DNA of 64,000 nucleotides from Flavobacterium sharifuzzamanii (GTDB lineage: Bacteria > Bacteroidota > Bacteroidia > Flavobacteriales > Flavobacteriaceae), in contig NZ_QJGZ01000042.1 of the NCBI RefSeq assembly GCF_003254585.1, positions 1 to 64,000 of the forward strand. The letters run 5' to 3'. The notes below the pieces were generated by a model. It ran no database searches. It was given only the letters and a program-made list of their open reading frames with translations, and was not told where the DNA came from. This document shows positions 1 to 9,242 of the stretch, in pieces (within the stretch, counting starts at the first letter, position 1; every line of letters begins with the position of its first letter). A program made the translations under genes and the position numbers.

Positions 1-1
1 T

Positions 2-1230
2 AACATCACTAAAACAAGCGGACAGTTCGTTGCCTCTGAAGGTTGCGGAAATGCAGGAACTTACACCAACACTTGGACAGTTAAAGATGACTGCGGAAAT
101 ACTTCCGATACTTTCACTCAAGTGATCACAATACAAGACACTACAGCGCCAACTTGGAATACTATTGCTGGCACTTTAAATGTAACTTTAGAATGTAGTG
201 ATGCAGAAGGACTTGCAGCTGCTCAGGCTCAGTTCCCTGTTGCTTCTGACCTTTGCGATGCCGACGTTCTAAACATCACTAAAGTAAGCGGACAATTTGT
301 AGCTTCTGAAGGATGCGGAAATGCAGGAACTTATACCAACACCTGGACAGTTAAAGATGACTGCGGAAATACTTCTGACACTTTCACTCAAGTGATCACA
401 ATACAAGATACTACAGCGCCTACTTGGACAACTTCTCCAACAGCTTTAAATGTAACCTTAGAATGTAATGACACAGAAGGTCTTGCCACTGCTCAGGCTC
501 AGTTCCCTGTTGCTTCTGACCTTTGCGATGCTGATGTTTTAAACATTACTAAAGTAAGCGGACAGTTTGTAGCTTCTGAGGGATGCGGAAATGCAGGAAC
601 TTACACCAACACTTGGACGGTAAAAGATGACTGCGGAAATACTTCCGATACTTTCAGTCAAGTGATTACTATTCAGGATACTACAGCGCCAACTTGGAAT
701 ACTGTTGCTGGCACTTTAAATGTGACTTTAGAATGTAGTGATGCAGAAGGACTTGCAGCTGCTCAGGCTCAGTTCCCTACAGCTTCTGACCTTTGCGATG
801 CTGATGTTTCTAACATCACTAAAACAAGCGGACAGTTTGTAGCTTCTGAAGGATGCGGAAATGCAGGAACTTACACCAACACTTGGACAGTAAAAGATGA
901 CTGCGGAAACACTTCCGATACTTTCACTCAAGTAATCACTATTCAAGACACAACAGCGCCTACATGGAATACTGTTGCTGGTTCTCTAGATGTAACTTTG
1001 GAATGCAGTGATGCGGAAGCTCTTGCCACCGCTCAAGCTCAGTTCCCTACAGCTTCTGACTTATGCGATTCTGATGTTCTAAACATCACAAAAGTAAGCG
1101 GATCATTTGTTGCCTCTGAAAACTGTGCAAATGCAGGAACTTACACCAACACTTGGACGGTAAAAGATGATTGCGGAAATACTTCTGATACTTTCACTCA
1201 GGTGATCACAATTCAGGATACTACAAAACC
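2..1230 (+). repeat. 270-bp in-frame tandem repeats in adhesin gene
   Basis: The landmark atgcaggaac recurs at 51, 321, 591, 861 and 1131, an exact 270-bp period. Neighbouring units are nearly identical in DNA; the last one has drifted (ENCANAG instead of EGCGNAG). About 4.5 units lie in the window and the array continues upstream. Confidence 0.97.
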
Positions 1231-4200
1231 AACTTTCGTTGGTGAACTTCCTACAGATATTACCGTTTCTTGTGACGCAGTTCCAGAACCATTTAACATG
1301 GAAGCCTCTGATAATTGCAATGGAAACTTACCAATTGTTTTCAATGAAACTAAAAGCGATATTAAAAACGAATGCGGTACAGAATATACCTTAACTCGCA
1401 ATTGGTCAACAAGTGATTGTGGCGGAAATTCAGTTTCTTATACTCAAATTATAACAGTAAGAGATACTACACCTCCAACAGGTACTGCACCTGCAGATGT
1501 TGCTAATCTACAAAGCGCAGCTGACATTCCAGCAGGAAATCCAGCTGACATCAAAGATGCGGCAGACAATTGCTCAGGAACTGTAAATATCACTGTAAGC
1601 GACACTAACAATGGAGGAACTGGATGTAATGGACAATCTTACATCCTAACAAGAACTTATACTCTAACAGACTGTGCAGGTAATAAAACTGAATTAGTGC
1701 AAACCTTTACAGTTGAAAATAAAGTTTCTGTAAGTGGTATTGCTACAAATGTAAGCTGCCAAGGAGAAAGCGACGGTTCAATTGCAGTTACTAGCACTGC
1801 TGGAGCTACTGTAGTTATTACCAATCAAAATAATGAGGTGGTTGGAAATACTAATCTACCAGCTGGAACTTACACGCTTACTGCAACATCTTCAGTAAAT
1901 ACTGAAAATGAAACTTGTACAGCAACTGCAACAGTTGTGATTACAGAGCCAAATTATAGAGTTAAAATATCTGGACAAATTATAAATGTAGATACTAATA
2001 CTCCTCTTGCAAATGTACCTGTAACATTGATTCCACAGGGAACAACCACAGGACCAATACAAATGCGCATTACAGGTGCAGACGGAATGTACAGTTTCAC
2101 AGGAATGCCAGCCGGAAGTTATTTGGTACAAGTACAAGATGCTAATTTAAATAGTGCATATCAATTATACCCTGTTGATTCTAGCTTATTCTTTACTACT
2201 TTAGAAGAATGTGCTTTCCAAGTTCACAACTTCAAATACGGAGCTTCAAAACTTCCTGTTCTTGGAGATTATGTTTGGTACGATACCAATAGCAACGGAA
2301 TTCAAGATGAATGGTATGATGCTAATAATGATGGAGTAGTTACCAAAAACATTCCAGATTCAAATGGAGCTATTGACTACAGCTTATGGGAATGGATTGA
2401 TCTTAACGGAGACGGAAGCTATGCTGGCCCTCAAAATGTTGGGGAATTAAATGCCGGTGGTTTTGGAAATGCACTTAGTCCAAATGTAATTGTTGATGGT
2501 CCAAATGGATACCACAAAGATGTTATTGTAGGAATTGCAGGATACTGGAGAGATCGCCCAGAAACAGAAAATCCTTACGGACAATATACAGTAAAATTGG
2601 TAAGAGATGCTAATTTCGATACTGTGGCTGCAAATTTAGGATTTACCGGTTTAGTAAAAGTGCTTCCTTCTGTATCTGGAAAAAACATAGCTGGAAAAAC
2701 AAGTAAAGCACAATTGCACACCGTTTGTAAAACAACAACAGAAAGTGGCTATGTCGTGACCATTACACCAGAAGATTTAGTTCATTTAGATCTTGATTTC
2801 GGCGTAAGCTGTAAAGAATACAAAGACATTGTAGCTAATGACGACAGCGCAGGTCCGATTGCAGGTGTAAACCATACTACTACTAATGTATTAAATGTAT
2901 TGCCAAATGATACTTTAGAAGGAAATCCTATAACTGCATCTGATGTAATCATAACAACTGTAACACCAAACGAATTCTTACAATTAAATGCTGATGGCTC
3001 AGTTGATGTATTGCCAAATGCTCCAGTAGGAACATTAACAATGGTATATCAAATCTGCGAAGCTGATCAGACAGATAACTGCGATACTGCGACTGTTACA
3101 GTTACAATAGAAGCTCCTGTAATGACTGTTACTGCTACATCAATATGCGTAAATGATGTTCCATATCTTGACTATACAGTAACACCAGGAAACTTTACTC
3201 CTATAAATGGCGTGACCATTGCATGGGCAGACAGCAATAACAATGTAATAACAACAATGACCGATCTGCCATTAAGCGGACGTGTACTATGGCCAGGAGC
3301 TGTAGTAGATGATCAAGGAAAAGGAATTGACTGGCCAGGCTGGATTTTTGAAAACAACAGATGGATTGAAGGAGCTGACGGATTTGAAAAATTACGTCCA
3401 ACAGCAAATGTGATCCTATCTCTAAATCCTAGTCAAACTATCACAGTTAGCTATCCTCCTGCAGATCCTTTCTGTACTGCTAGACCAACATTTGCTATTG
3501 TAGCCAATGACGATACTCCGGCACCAATAATTGGAGACTCAGGACAAACTAATGTGATTAATGTTTTAACAAACGATACATTAAATGGTTCTACAGTAAA
3601 CATAAATGATGTTACATTAACAACTGCTGTTCCAGACCCAACAGGTTCATTAACATTAAACCCTGACGGATCTGTAAATGTCGCACCAAATACGCAAGGT
3701 GGAACTTACACATTAACATACCAAATTTGTGAAAAAGCCGATTTTGGAAACTGTGATACTGCTATTGTGACTGTTACTGTAATTTCTCCAGTAATTGCAA
3801 ATGACGATACGTATAACAATATAGGATGTAACACTTTTGGATTGGTAGGCAATATATTAAGCAATGATTTAAAAGGAAAAACTCCTGCGACAATAGAGTT
3901 AGTAAACTTTACACTTATAGCCGAAGGAAGTAACACCAAAACAGATCCAAACATCACTGTTGACGCTTCTGGAAATGTAAATGTATCAAGCTTAACACCA
4001 GCTGGCACTTATATTTACAGCTACACAATCTGTGACAAATTAAGTTCTCAAAATTGTGATTCTGCAACTGTTACTATTACAGTAATTCCAAATGGTGTTG
4101 TTGAAATAAGTGGCACAGCATGTACCGATGATTCGACATTAGTTAACTTGAACAGCCTACTTCCTCAAGGAAGTCCATTAACAGGAGTTTGGCAAGATAA

Positions 4201-4681
4201 AAACAATACTAATGCCCTTCAGGGAAGTGTCCTTAATCCGTTTGGTTTAGCATTAGGCAATTATGCTTTTGAATACATAATAGCTGACGAAAAATGTCCG
4301 AGAAGCATTCTATTAAACATGGAAGTCAATGATGACTGTAAAGTTCTAGCTTGTGGTAATGTACTAGTACATAATGCTTTTTCTCCAAATGGCGACAATA
4401 TAAACGATTTCTTCAAAATTGACAATATCGATGACACAACTTGTTATCCTGGCAATACTGTCGAAATATATAATCGCTGGGGAGTTTTAGTTTTTGAAAC
4501 TACAAACTACAATAATACAACAAATGCTTTTGATGGAACTTCAAGAGGAAGAACAACTGTTAAGCAATCTGACGGACTACCAACTGGAACTTATTTTTAC
4601 ATTATTAACTATAAATCTCTGGATGGAAACAACAATGTTCAAGAACATAAATTAGACGGATATTTATATCTATCCAAATAG
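2..4681 (+). CDS. Giant repeat adhesin with T9SS type B sorting domain, 3' part
   Basis: The reading frame is open from the window edge, so only about the last 1,559 residues are seen. The first 1.2 kb consists of 90-residue repeats (exactly 270 bp each), each with four conserved Cys and an immunoglobulin-like/HYR look and the motif DTTAPTW at the unit joint. Then follow diverged repeats, a SprB-like segment (near 1720-1950, CQGESDGS), a carboxypeptidase-regulatory/SdrD B-like segment with an acidic Asp/Asn-rich calcium-type loop (near 1970-2340), and several NDD...VLPND modules (2830-4080). The end (about 4345-4678; NAFSPNGDNIND, YNRWG, GTYFY) is the gliding-associated C-terminal domain that directs type B cargo through the T9SS. 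It is probably a cell-surface adhesin related in style to SprB. The PorP/SprF gene downstream fits this. Ligand unknown. Confidence 0.88.
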   Translation, partial: NITKTSGQFVASEGCGNAGTYTNTWTVKDDCGNTSDTFTQVITIQDTTAPTWNTIAGTLNVTLECSDAEGLAAAQAQFPVASDLCDADVLNITKVSGQFVASEGCGNAGTYTNTWTVKDDCGNTSDTFTQVITIQDTTAPTWTTSPTALNVTLECNDTEGLATAQAQFPVASDLCDADVLNITKVSGQFVASEGCGNAGTYTNTWTVKDDCGNTSDTFSQVITIQDTTAPTWNTVAGTLNVTLECSDAEGLAAAQAQFPTASDLCDADVSNITKTSGQFVASEGCGNAGTYTNTWTVKDDCGNTSDTFTQVITIQDTTAPTWNTVAGSLDVTLECSDAEALATAQAQFPTASDLCDSDVLNITKVSGSFVASENCANAGTYTNTWTVKDDCGNTSDTFTQVITIQDTTKPTFVGELPTDITVSCDAVPEPFNMEASDNCNGNLPIVFNETKSDIKNECGTEYTLTRNWSTSDCGGNSVSYTQIITVRDTTPPTGTAPADVANLQSAADIPAGNPADIKDAADNCSGTVNITVSDTNNGGTGCNGQSYILTRTYTLTDCAGNKTELVQTFTVENKVSVSGIATNVSCQGESDGSIAVTSTAGATVVITNQNNEVVGNTNLPAGTYTLTATSSVNTENETCTATATVVITEPNYRVKISGQIINVDTNTPLANVPVTLIPQGTTTGPIQMRITGADGMYSFTGMPAGSYLVQVQDANLNSAYQLYPVDSSLFFTTLEECAFQVHNFKYGASKLPVLGDYVWYDTNSNGIQDEWYDANNDGVVTKNIPDSNGAIDYSLWEWIDLNGDGSYAGPQNVGELNAGGFGNALSPNVIVDGPNGYHKDVIVGIAGYWRDRPETENPYGQYTVKLVRDANFDTVAANLGFTGLVKVLPSVSGKNIAGKTSKAQLHTVCKTTTESGYVVTITPEDLVHLDLDFGVSCKEYKDIVANDDSAGPIAGVNHTTTNVLNVLPNDTLEGNPITASDVIITTVTPNEFLQLNADGSVDVLPNAPVGTLTMVYQICEADQTDNCDTATVTVTIEAPVMTVTATSICVNDVPYLDYTVTPGNFTPINGVTIAWADSNNNVITTMTDLPLSGRVLWPGAVVDDQGKGIDWPGWIFENNRWIEGADGFEKLRPTANVILSLNPSQTITVSYPPADPFCTARPTFAIVANDDTPAPIIGDSGQTNVINVLTNDTLNGSTVNINDVTLTTAVPDPTGSLTLNPDGSVNVAPNTQGGTYTLTYQICEKADFGNCDTAIVTVTVISPVIANDDTYNNIGCNTFGLVGNILSNDLKGKTPATIELVNFTLIAEGSNTKTDPNITVDASGNVNVSSLTPAGTYIYSYTICDKLSSQNCDSATVTITVIPNGVVEISGTACTDDSTLVNLNSLLPQGSPLTGVWQDKNNTNALQGSVLNPFGLALGNYAFEYIIADEKCPRSILLNMEVNDDCKVLACGNVLVHNAFSPNGDNINDFFKIDNIDDTTCYPGNTVEIYNRWGVLVFETTNYNNTTNAFDGTSRGRTTVKQSDGLPTGTYFYIINYKSLDGNNNVQEHKLDGYLYLSK

Positions 4682-4687
4682 TAATTA

Positions 4688-4721
4688 AAATACGCTGCAA
4701 AATATCTTTTGCAGCGTATTT
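4688..4721 (+). terminator. Hairpin after adhesin gene
   Basis: Perfect 15-bp inverted repeat (AAATACGCTGCAAAA / TTTTGCAGCGTATTT) with a 4-nt loop, 7 bases after the adhesin stop. There is no long T tail, so it could act in both directions or stabilise the mRNA end. Confidence 0.75.
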
Positions 4722-4743
4722 AAAAACATCCGTAAAAATTGAC

Positions 4744-4751
4744 TACTTTTG
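4744..4751 (+). promoter_or_regulatory. -7 box candidate for the porP-ompA pair
   Basis: TACTTTTG matches the Bacteroidota -7 consensus TAnnTTTG, 67 bases before the PorP start and after the terminator. No TTTG was found at the proper -33 distance. Confidence 0.4.
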
Positions 4752-4818
4752 AAATAGAACACGTTGATTTTCAAATATTTAAAAGTCAATAGTAATTATT
4801 AAACTAATAAAATCTACT

Positions 4819-5736
4819 ATGAGAACAAAATTATTTTTCTTCGTCATTCTGTTAGTTACATGTTCAGGGTATTCACAGCAAGATGCACAGTATACACAGT
4901 ATATGTATAACACAATAAATATAAATCCTGCCTATGCGGGTTCTCGTGGAGTATTTAGTGTTTTTGGTCTCTACCGTACCCAATGGGTAGGTCTTGACGG
5001 AGCACCAGAAACAAGCAGTTTTTCAATTAATACACCAATAAACAATAGCAGACTTGGTGTAGGAGCTTCATTAGTTAATGACAAAATTGGTCCTACCAAT
5101 GAGAACAATATCTCAGTCGATGTCTCCTATACAGTTCAAACATCTGCCGATTTTAAACTATCATTTGGTATTAAAGGAACTGCAAATATCTTCAATTTAG
5201 ATGTAAACAAACTAAATCCTGCAGATCAAGGTGATCCTCAATTTCAGGATTTAAATAATAAATTCAGTCCAAATGTAGGAGCTGGTGTTTACTGGCACTC
5301 TGATAAAGCTTATATCGGTTTGTCTGTACCTAATTTTATCGAAACAAATCGTTATGACGACAATGATGTAGCAATTTATAAAGATAAGATCAATTATTAT
5401 TTAATTGGAGGTTATGTATTCAATCTTGATAAATATCAATATGTAAAATTTAAACCCGCCATTTTAGCAAAAATGGTTCAAGGGGCACCACTTCAGGTAG
5501 ACCTATCTGCCAATTTCATGTTCTATGATAAATTTATGCTTGGTGCAGCCTATAGATGGAGCGCTTCTTTAAGTGCTATGGTAGGATTTCAGATCACAGA
5601 CGGACTTTATTTAGGGTATGGCTATGATCGAGAAACCACCAATTTAAATAATTACAATTCAGGTTCACATGAGATATTCCTGCGTTATGAATTCTTCTCA
5701 AACAAAGGCAAAATGACAACTCCTCGTTTCTTCTAA
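4819..5736 (+). CDS. PorP/SprF family outer-membrane protein
   Basis: This 305-residue protein has a signal peptide (1-about 19, ending GYSQ) and then QDAQYTQYMYN..INPAYAGSRG, the hallmark opening of the PorP/SprF family. The rest is alternating beta-strand sequence expected of an outer-membrane barrel. SprF-like members are known to be needed for surface delivery of type B CTD adhesins. It lies directly after such an adhesin and 12 bases before an OmpA-type gene, so the three probably form one export unit, with this as the adhesin-specific partner. That partnership is inferred from gene order. Confidence 0.92.
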   Translation: MRTKLFFFVILLVTCSGYSQQDAQYTQYMYNTININPAYAGSRGVFSVFGLYRTQWVGLDGAPETSSFSINTPINNSRLGVGASLVNDKIGPTNENNISVDVSYTVQTSADFKLSFGIKGTANIFNLDVNKLNPADQGDPQFQDLNNKFSPNVGAGVYWHSDKAYIGLSVPNFIETNRYDDNDVAIYKDKINYYLIGGYVFNLDKYQYVKFKPAILAKMVQGAPLQVDLSANFMFYDKFMLGAAYRWSASLSAMVGFQITDGLYLGYGYDRETTNLNNYNSGSHEIFLRYEFFSNKGKMTTPRFF

Positions 5737-5748
5737 AAATAAGGTATC

Positions 5749-7692
5749 ATGAAAAACTATACACTACTTTTCGTTACAATTATAGGCGCTTTTTCATTTA
5801 GCAGTTATGCACAGCAGGCCAAAATAAATAATGCAGACAAAAAATATGACGGCTATGCATATATTGATGCAATAAAAACCTATGAAAAAGTTGCTGCAAA
5901 AGGCTACAAATCTGAAGACATGTTTAAAAAACTGGGAAATGCCTATTATTTTAACTCGGATTTTCAAAATGCTGCAAAATGGTATGGCGAATTGTTTGCA
6001 ATGAACACAAAGGTTGAACCAGAATACTATTTTAGATATGCGCAATCTTTAAAATCTACTGGTGACATTAATAAAGCCAATAAACTTCTGGATGAGTTTA
6101 ATGCCATCTCCAAAAATGACAGCAGAGGAAAACTTTACAAAGAAGACGTAAACTACTTGGACCAGATTAAAGCAAATTCTGGGAGGTACCAGATAGAAGA
6201 CGCGGGTATAAATAGTAAGTACTCAGATTACGGATCATTTATTTACAACAACAAAATATATTTTGCTTCAGCTCGAGATACAGGAAATTTTACCCAACGT
6301 AAACACAAATGGACAGGAGAATATTTCACTAACATTTACAATGCTGATCTAGATCCTGCAACAGGAGGCATGTCAAAAGTAAATAAATTTAAATCGGCTA
6401 TTAATACCAAGTTCCATGAGGCATCTCCGGTATTCACAAAAGATGGGAAAACAGTTTATTTTACCAGGAACAACTACAATGATGGAAAAAAAGGAAAAGA
6501 CGAAAACAAAGTCACATTAATAAAACTATATAAAGCAGAGCTGGGAAAAGATAATAAATGGACCAATATTACCGAGCTTCCTTTCAATAGCAATAATTAT
6601 AGCACAGCTCACCCAGCTCTTAGCCCAGACGAAAAAACACTATATTTTGCTTCTGATATGCCAGGATCTATTGGAGAATCAGACATATATAAGGTTAGCA
6701 TCAATCCAAATGGAGGTTATGGCCCGCCAGAAAATCTCGGAAATAGTATCAATACAGAAGGAAAAGAAACATTTCCGTATCTGACCAGCGAAAACGAGAT
6801 TTATTTTTCATCCGATGGACGCCCAGGTTTGGGAGGTTTAGATGTTTTTGTGGGTAACATTGACAATAACGGAAAAGTTAGCGATATCCAAAATGTAGGA
6901 GCAGATGTCAATTCTCCAAAAGATGATTTTGCTTATATAATTGATCCCGAAACAAGAAGAGGATTTTTCAGCTCCAACAAAGATGGCGGGCAAGGTTCTG
7001 ATGATATCTATAAATTCCTAGAAACCCGAAGACTCAAATGTGTTCAGGAATTATATGGTGCCATAACAGATGCTGAAACTGGAGCTGTGCTTCCTGGAGC
7101 AAAAGTAACTTTGTATGACGATCAGATGAATCTTAAAAATTCTGCTGTTGCAGATGGTTCCGGTCTTTATTCTTTTGATGTAGAATGCGGTAAAACATAC
7201 TACGTAAGAGCCGAAAAACCAGAATATACAACTAGAGAGTTAAGCGTAACGATTGAAAAAACAAGCGGTAAAACAAACTTGCCAATTGCATTGGAAAAAG
7301 CAACCTGCAAAGTTACCGTAGGCGATGACTTAGGAAAATGTTTCGGCATCAAAATGATTTATTTCGATTTAGATAAATCGAATATTAGAACAGAAGCTGC
7401 ATTGGATCTAGAAAAAATATTGGCTGTTCTGAACGATTATCCTAATATGAAACTAGACATTCGTTCACACACAGACAGTAGAGCATCTCACCAATACAAC
7501 GAAGCTTTATCTGACCGAAGAGCAAAATCAACTATTCAATGGCTGGTTAAAAATGGAGTTTCTCCTAAACGTTTAACAGGAAGAGGATATGGCGAAACAG
7601 AGCTCGTAAACAAATGTGCTGATGGTGTACCTTGTACAGAAGAAGAACATCAGGCAAACAGACGAAGCGAATTTATTATCACAGCTTTATAA
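5749..7692 (+). CDS. OmpA-family protein with TPR and WD40-like propeller (PorE-like)
   Basis: A 647-residue exported protein with signal peptide 1-21 (SSYAQQ). Domains in order: TPR-like helices (about 25-140), PD40/WD40-type propeller blades (about 150-430; LSPDEKTLYFASDM, ENEIYFSSDGRPG, RRGFFSSNKDGG), a carboxypeptidase-regulatory-like beta domain (about 435-520) and a C-terminal OmpA domain (about 535-645; IYFDLDKSNI, RSHTDSRA, LSDRRA) that binds peptidoglycan. This is the architecture of PorE, which ties the T9SS to the cell wall. It is probably a paralogue dedicated to the neighbouring PorP/SprF protein and adhesin, 12 bp apart in one operon. Whether it is lipidated is not evident. Confidence 0.88.
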   Translation: MKNYTLLFVTIIGAFSFSSYAQQAKINNADKKYDGYAYIDAIKTYEKVAAKGYKSEDMFKKLGNAYYFNSDFQNAAKWYGELFAMNTKVEPEYYFRYAQSLKSTGDINKANKLLDEFNAISKNDSRGKLYKEDVNYLDQIKANSGRYQIEDAGINSKYSDYGSFIYNNKIYFASARDTGNFTQRKHKWTGEYFTNIYNADLDPATGGMSKVNKFKSAINTKFHEASPVFTKDGKTVYFTRNNYNDGKKGKDENKVTLIKLYKAELGKDNKWTNITELPFNSNNYSTAHPALSPDEKTLYFASDMPGSIGESDIYKVSINPNGGYGPPENLGNSINTEGKETFPYLTSENEIYFSSDGRPGLGGLDVFVGNIDNNGKVSDIQNVGADVNSPKDDFAYIIDPETRRGFFSSNKDGGQGSDDIYKFLETRRLKCVQELYGAITDAETGAVLPGAKVTLYDDQMNLKNSAVADGSGLYSFDVECGKTYYVRAEKPEYTTRELSVTIEKTSGKTNLPIALEKATCKVTVGDDLGKCFGIKMIYFDLDKSNIRTEAALDLEKILAVLNDYPNMKLDIRSHTDSRASHQYNEALSDRRAKSTIQWLVKNGVSPKRLTGRGYGETELVNKCADGVPCTEEEHQANRRSEFIITAL

Positions 7693-7710
7693 TCTTATAA
7701 ATAAATAAAC

Positions 7711-7742
7711 AAAAAAAGCTGCCTAAAATGGCAGCTTTTTTT
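7711..7742 (+). terminator. Rho-independent terminator after OmpA gene
   Basis: Stem AAAAAAGCTGCC / GGCAGCTTTTTT with a 6-nt loop and a T-run, 18 bases after the stop of the OmpA-family gene. Confidence 0.93.
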
Positions 7743-7746
7743 AATT

Positions 7747-7783
7747 TAAAAAGTCGTTACATTTCTATGAATTGCAACGACTT
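7747..7783 (-). terminator. Terminator of the CAP-domain gene
   Basis: Read on the minus strand, AAGTCGTT pairs with AACGACTT and is followed by T's, 28 bases after the stop of the CAP lipoprotein gene. Together with the previous hairpin it separates the two convergent units. Confidence 0.7.
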
Positions 7784-7811
7784 CTAAAAAACCAACCTGT
7801 TCAATAAATCT

Positions 7812-8318
7812 TTAAAGCTTAACAAATATGTTAGTATAATATTTTTTTCCTGTAGCTGGATCTGTCGTTACAGACAATCCAAAATGAGTATAATCTCCTA
7901 CTATATTTTCTTTGTGACCAGGACTATCCAACCAAGCTCTTAAAGCCGCTTCTGGAGTTTTATAATTATAAGCAACATTCTCTCCTACTTTCTTTGCGCC
8001 CAATACACTAGTCATATTACTAGATCTTGCCACAAAATCGTTATGATCCACAACATTATTTGCAATCATATATTTATTATGCTCTTCACATTTAAATGAT
8101 ATATGATTAATTCTTTCCAAGGCATTCAAACCAATACTCACACGGTATTCGTTTATTAGTCTCATCGTTTCTATTTCGGTATCGTTGTATGTGTAATTTG
8201 CAACAAGCGTTTCTGTTGGAGTAGCAGTATCCAAGCTTGCGTCGGCAGAATCAGCAGAACATGCGTTCATTGCGAACAAAATCGCAATGAACAACATGGT
8301 GCGCGTAATCTTTTTCAT
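7812..8318 (-). CDS. CAP-domain (SCP/PR1-like) lipoprotein
   Basis: The N-terminus MKKITRTMLFIAILFAMNAC is a lipoprotein signal peptide with Cys20 as the likely acylated residue. The CAP domain fills the rest: RLINEYRVSIGLNAL (helix 1), CEEHNKYM, VDHNDF, VGENVAYN, SPGHKENI and the final YYTNIFVKL strand. The two His (VDHND, PGHKE) and the Glu (GEN) are the usual CAP cavity residues. Bacterial members are exported proteins of mostly unknown function. A start 12 bases upstream (8330) is in frame, but the one used gives a standard signal peptide. A TATTTTTG box lies at 8437-8444, leaving a long leader. Confidence 0.88.
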   Translation of the reverse strand: MKKITRTMLFIAILFAMNACSADSADASLDTATPTETLVANYTYNDTEIETMRLINEYRVSIGLNALERINHISFKCEEHNKYMIANNVVDHNDFVARSSNMTSVLGAKKVGENVAYNYKTPEAALRAWLDSPGHKENIVGDYTHFGLSVTTDPATGKKYYTNIFVKL

Positions 8319-8503
8319 AATCATCAGCATTTTAGCGGTTTAAAGTAAATGTTGGGGCAAATCCTTTAAATTTATCTTTGAATAAATATCGTTTGCTTTA
8401 TTGTATTCCAAACGTATTCAATTTACCGTTAAAGTGCAAAAATAATCGATGAAATGCACTTATTTTTTAATTTTAAATATAAAATTCCTACGTAAAAATA
8501 CTT

Positions 8504-9148
8504 TTACGAAGATAACCTTTCAATCTTCCAAGAAAAATCTGACTGACTAGTATAACGAATCCTATCATGAAGCCTATTTGGTCTTCCCTGCCAGAATTCA
8601 ACTTGTAGTGGAGTAACAATATAGCCTCCCCAATTTTCAGGTCTCGGAATTGGTTTTCCTTCAAACTCCGTTTCCAGTTTTTTTAAGTTTTCTTCTAAAA
8701 ATGTTCTTGAAGGAATCACTTCGCTTTGGTGAGAAACAATCGCTCCAAGTTTGCTTCCATCAGGACGAGAATCAAAATAATTATCTGAAATAATTTCAGA
8801 TGTTTTCTGAGCAATTCCTTTAATAATCACTTGACGTTCTGCTTCCTGCCAAAAAAAAGACAAACAAACATTTGGATTAGCTTCTATTGCTTTCCCTTTT
8901 TCCGAATTATAATTGGTATAAAATATAAAACCTTCCTCGGAAAATTTCTTCAATAAAACCACACGCGATTTAGGAAAACCATCTAATCCAATTGTCGAAA
9001 CTGTCATAGCATTTACCTCTCCGCTTCCGCCAAAATCTTCCACTTCATGAAACCATCTGTTAAAAAGATTAATTGGATCTTCTGGAATGTTCGTTTCCAG
9101 TAATTCACTTTTCTCGTAAGATTTTCTATAATTACTTAAATCATTCAT
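8504..9148 (-). CDS. pdxH: Pyridoxamine 5'-phosphate oxidase
   Basis: A 214-residue flavoprotein of the usual PdxH length. It oxidises pyridoxamine or pyridoxine 5'-phosphate to pyridoxal 5'-phosphate with FMN and O2 in the cytoplasm. Family motifs are clear: PNAMTVST-like region (EVNAMTVSTIGLDGFPKSR), RVVLLKKF, FYTNYNSEKG (FMN phosphate), RQVIIKG, SHQSEVI, and the C-terminal LQVEFWQGRPNRLHDRIRY signature with the substrate-binding Arg and His. The C-terminus ends at ERLSS rather than the classical RL(A/S)P. It lies upstream of rnz, with a repeat-filled 94-bp gap. Confidence 0.96.
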   Translation of the reverse strand: MNDLSNYRKSYEKSELLETNIPEDPINLFNRWFHEVEDFGGSGEVNAMTVSTIGLDGFPKSRVVLLKKFSEEGFIFYTNYNSEKGKAIEANPNVCLSFFWQEAERQVIIKGIAQKTSEIISDNYFDSRPDGSKLGAIVSHQSEVIPSRTFLEENLKKLETEFEGKPIPRPENWGGYIVTPLQVEFWQGRPNRLHDRIRYTSQSDFSWKIERLSS

Positions 9149-9172
9149 AGTTTTTGATTTTAGTTTATTTTA

Positions 9173-9200
9173 TTTCAAGTTTCAAGTTTCAAGTTTCAAG
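9173..9200. repeat. TTTCAAG x4 heptamer repeat
   Basis: Four perfect copies of the 7-mer TTTCAAG lie between pdxH and rnz. Related TTTCAGGTTTCAAG sequence occurs near 10597-10610 and 57021-57033, so this is part of a dispersed intergenic family. Confidence 0.9.
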
Positions 9201-9205
9201 AAAAC

Positions 9206-9237
9206 TTAGAACCTCAGCATCTTAGAATCTTAGCATC
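9206..9237 (+). repeat. Octamer repeat array, copy 1
   Basis: Four consecutive 8-mers TTAGAACC, TCAGCATC, TTAGAATC, TTAGCATC, ending 5 bases from the rnz stop codon. Same family as 17374-17405, 36885-36916 and 57038-57069. Confidence 0.9.
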
Positions 9238-9242
9238 TTTTT

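Noticed and set aside
2..1230. Tandem repeats considered as a CRISPR-like array.
   Set aside because: Units are 270 bp, in frame and coding, with no spacers.
8491..8508. CGTAAAA/TTTTACG inverted repeat overlapping the pdxH stop as a terminator.
   Set aside because: Only 7 AT-rich pairs and no T-run after it.
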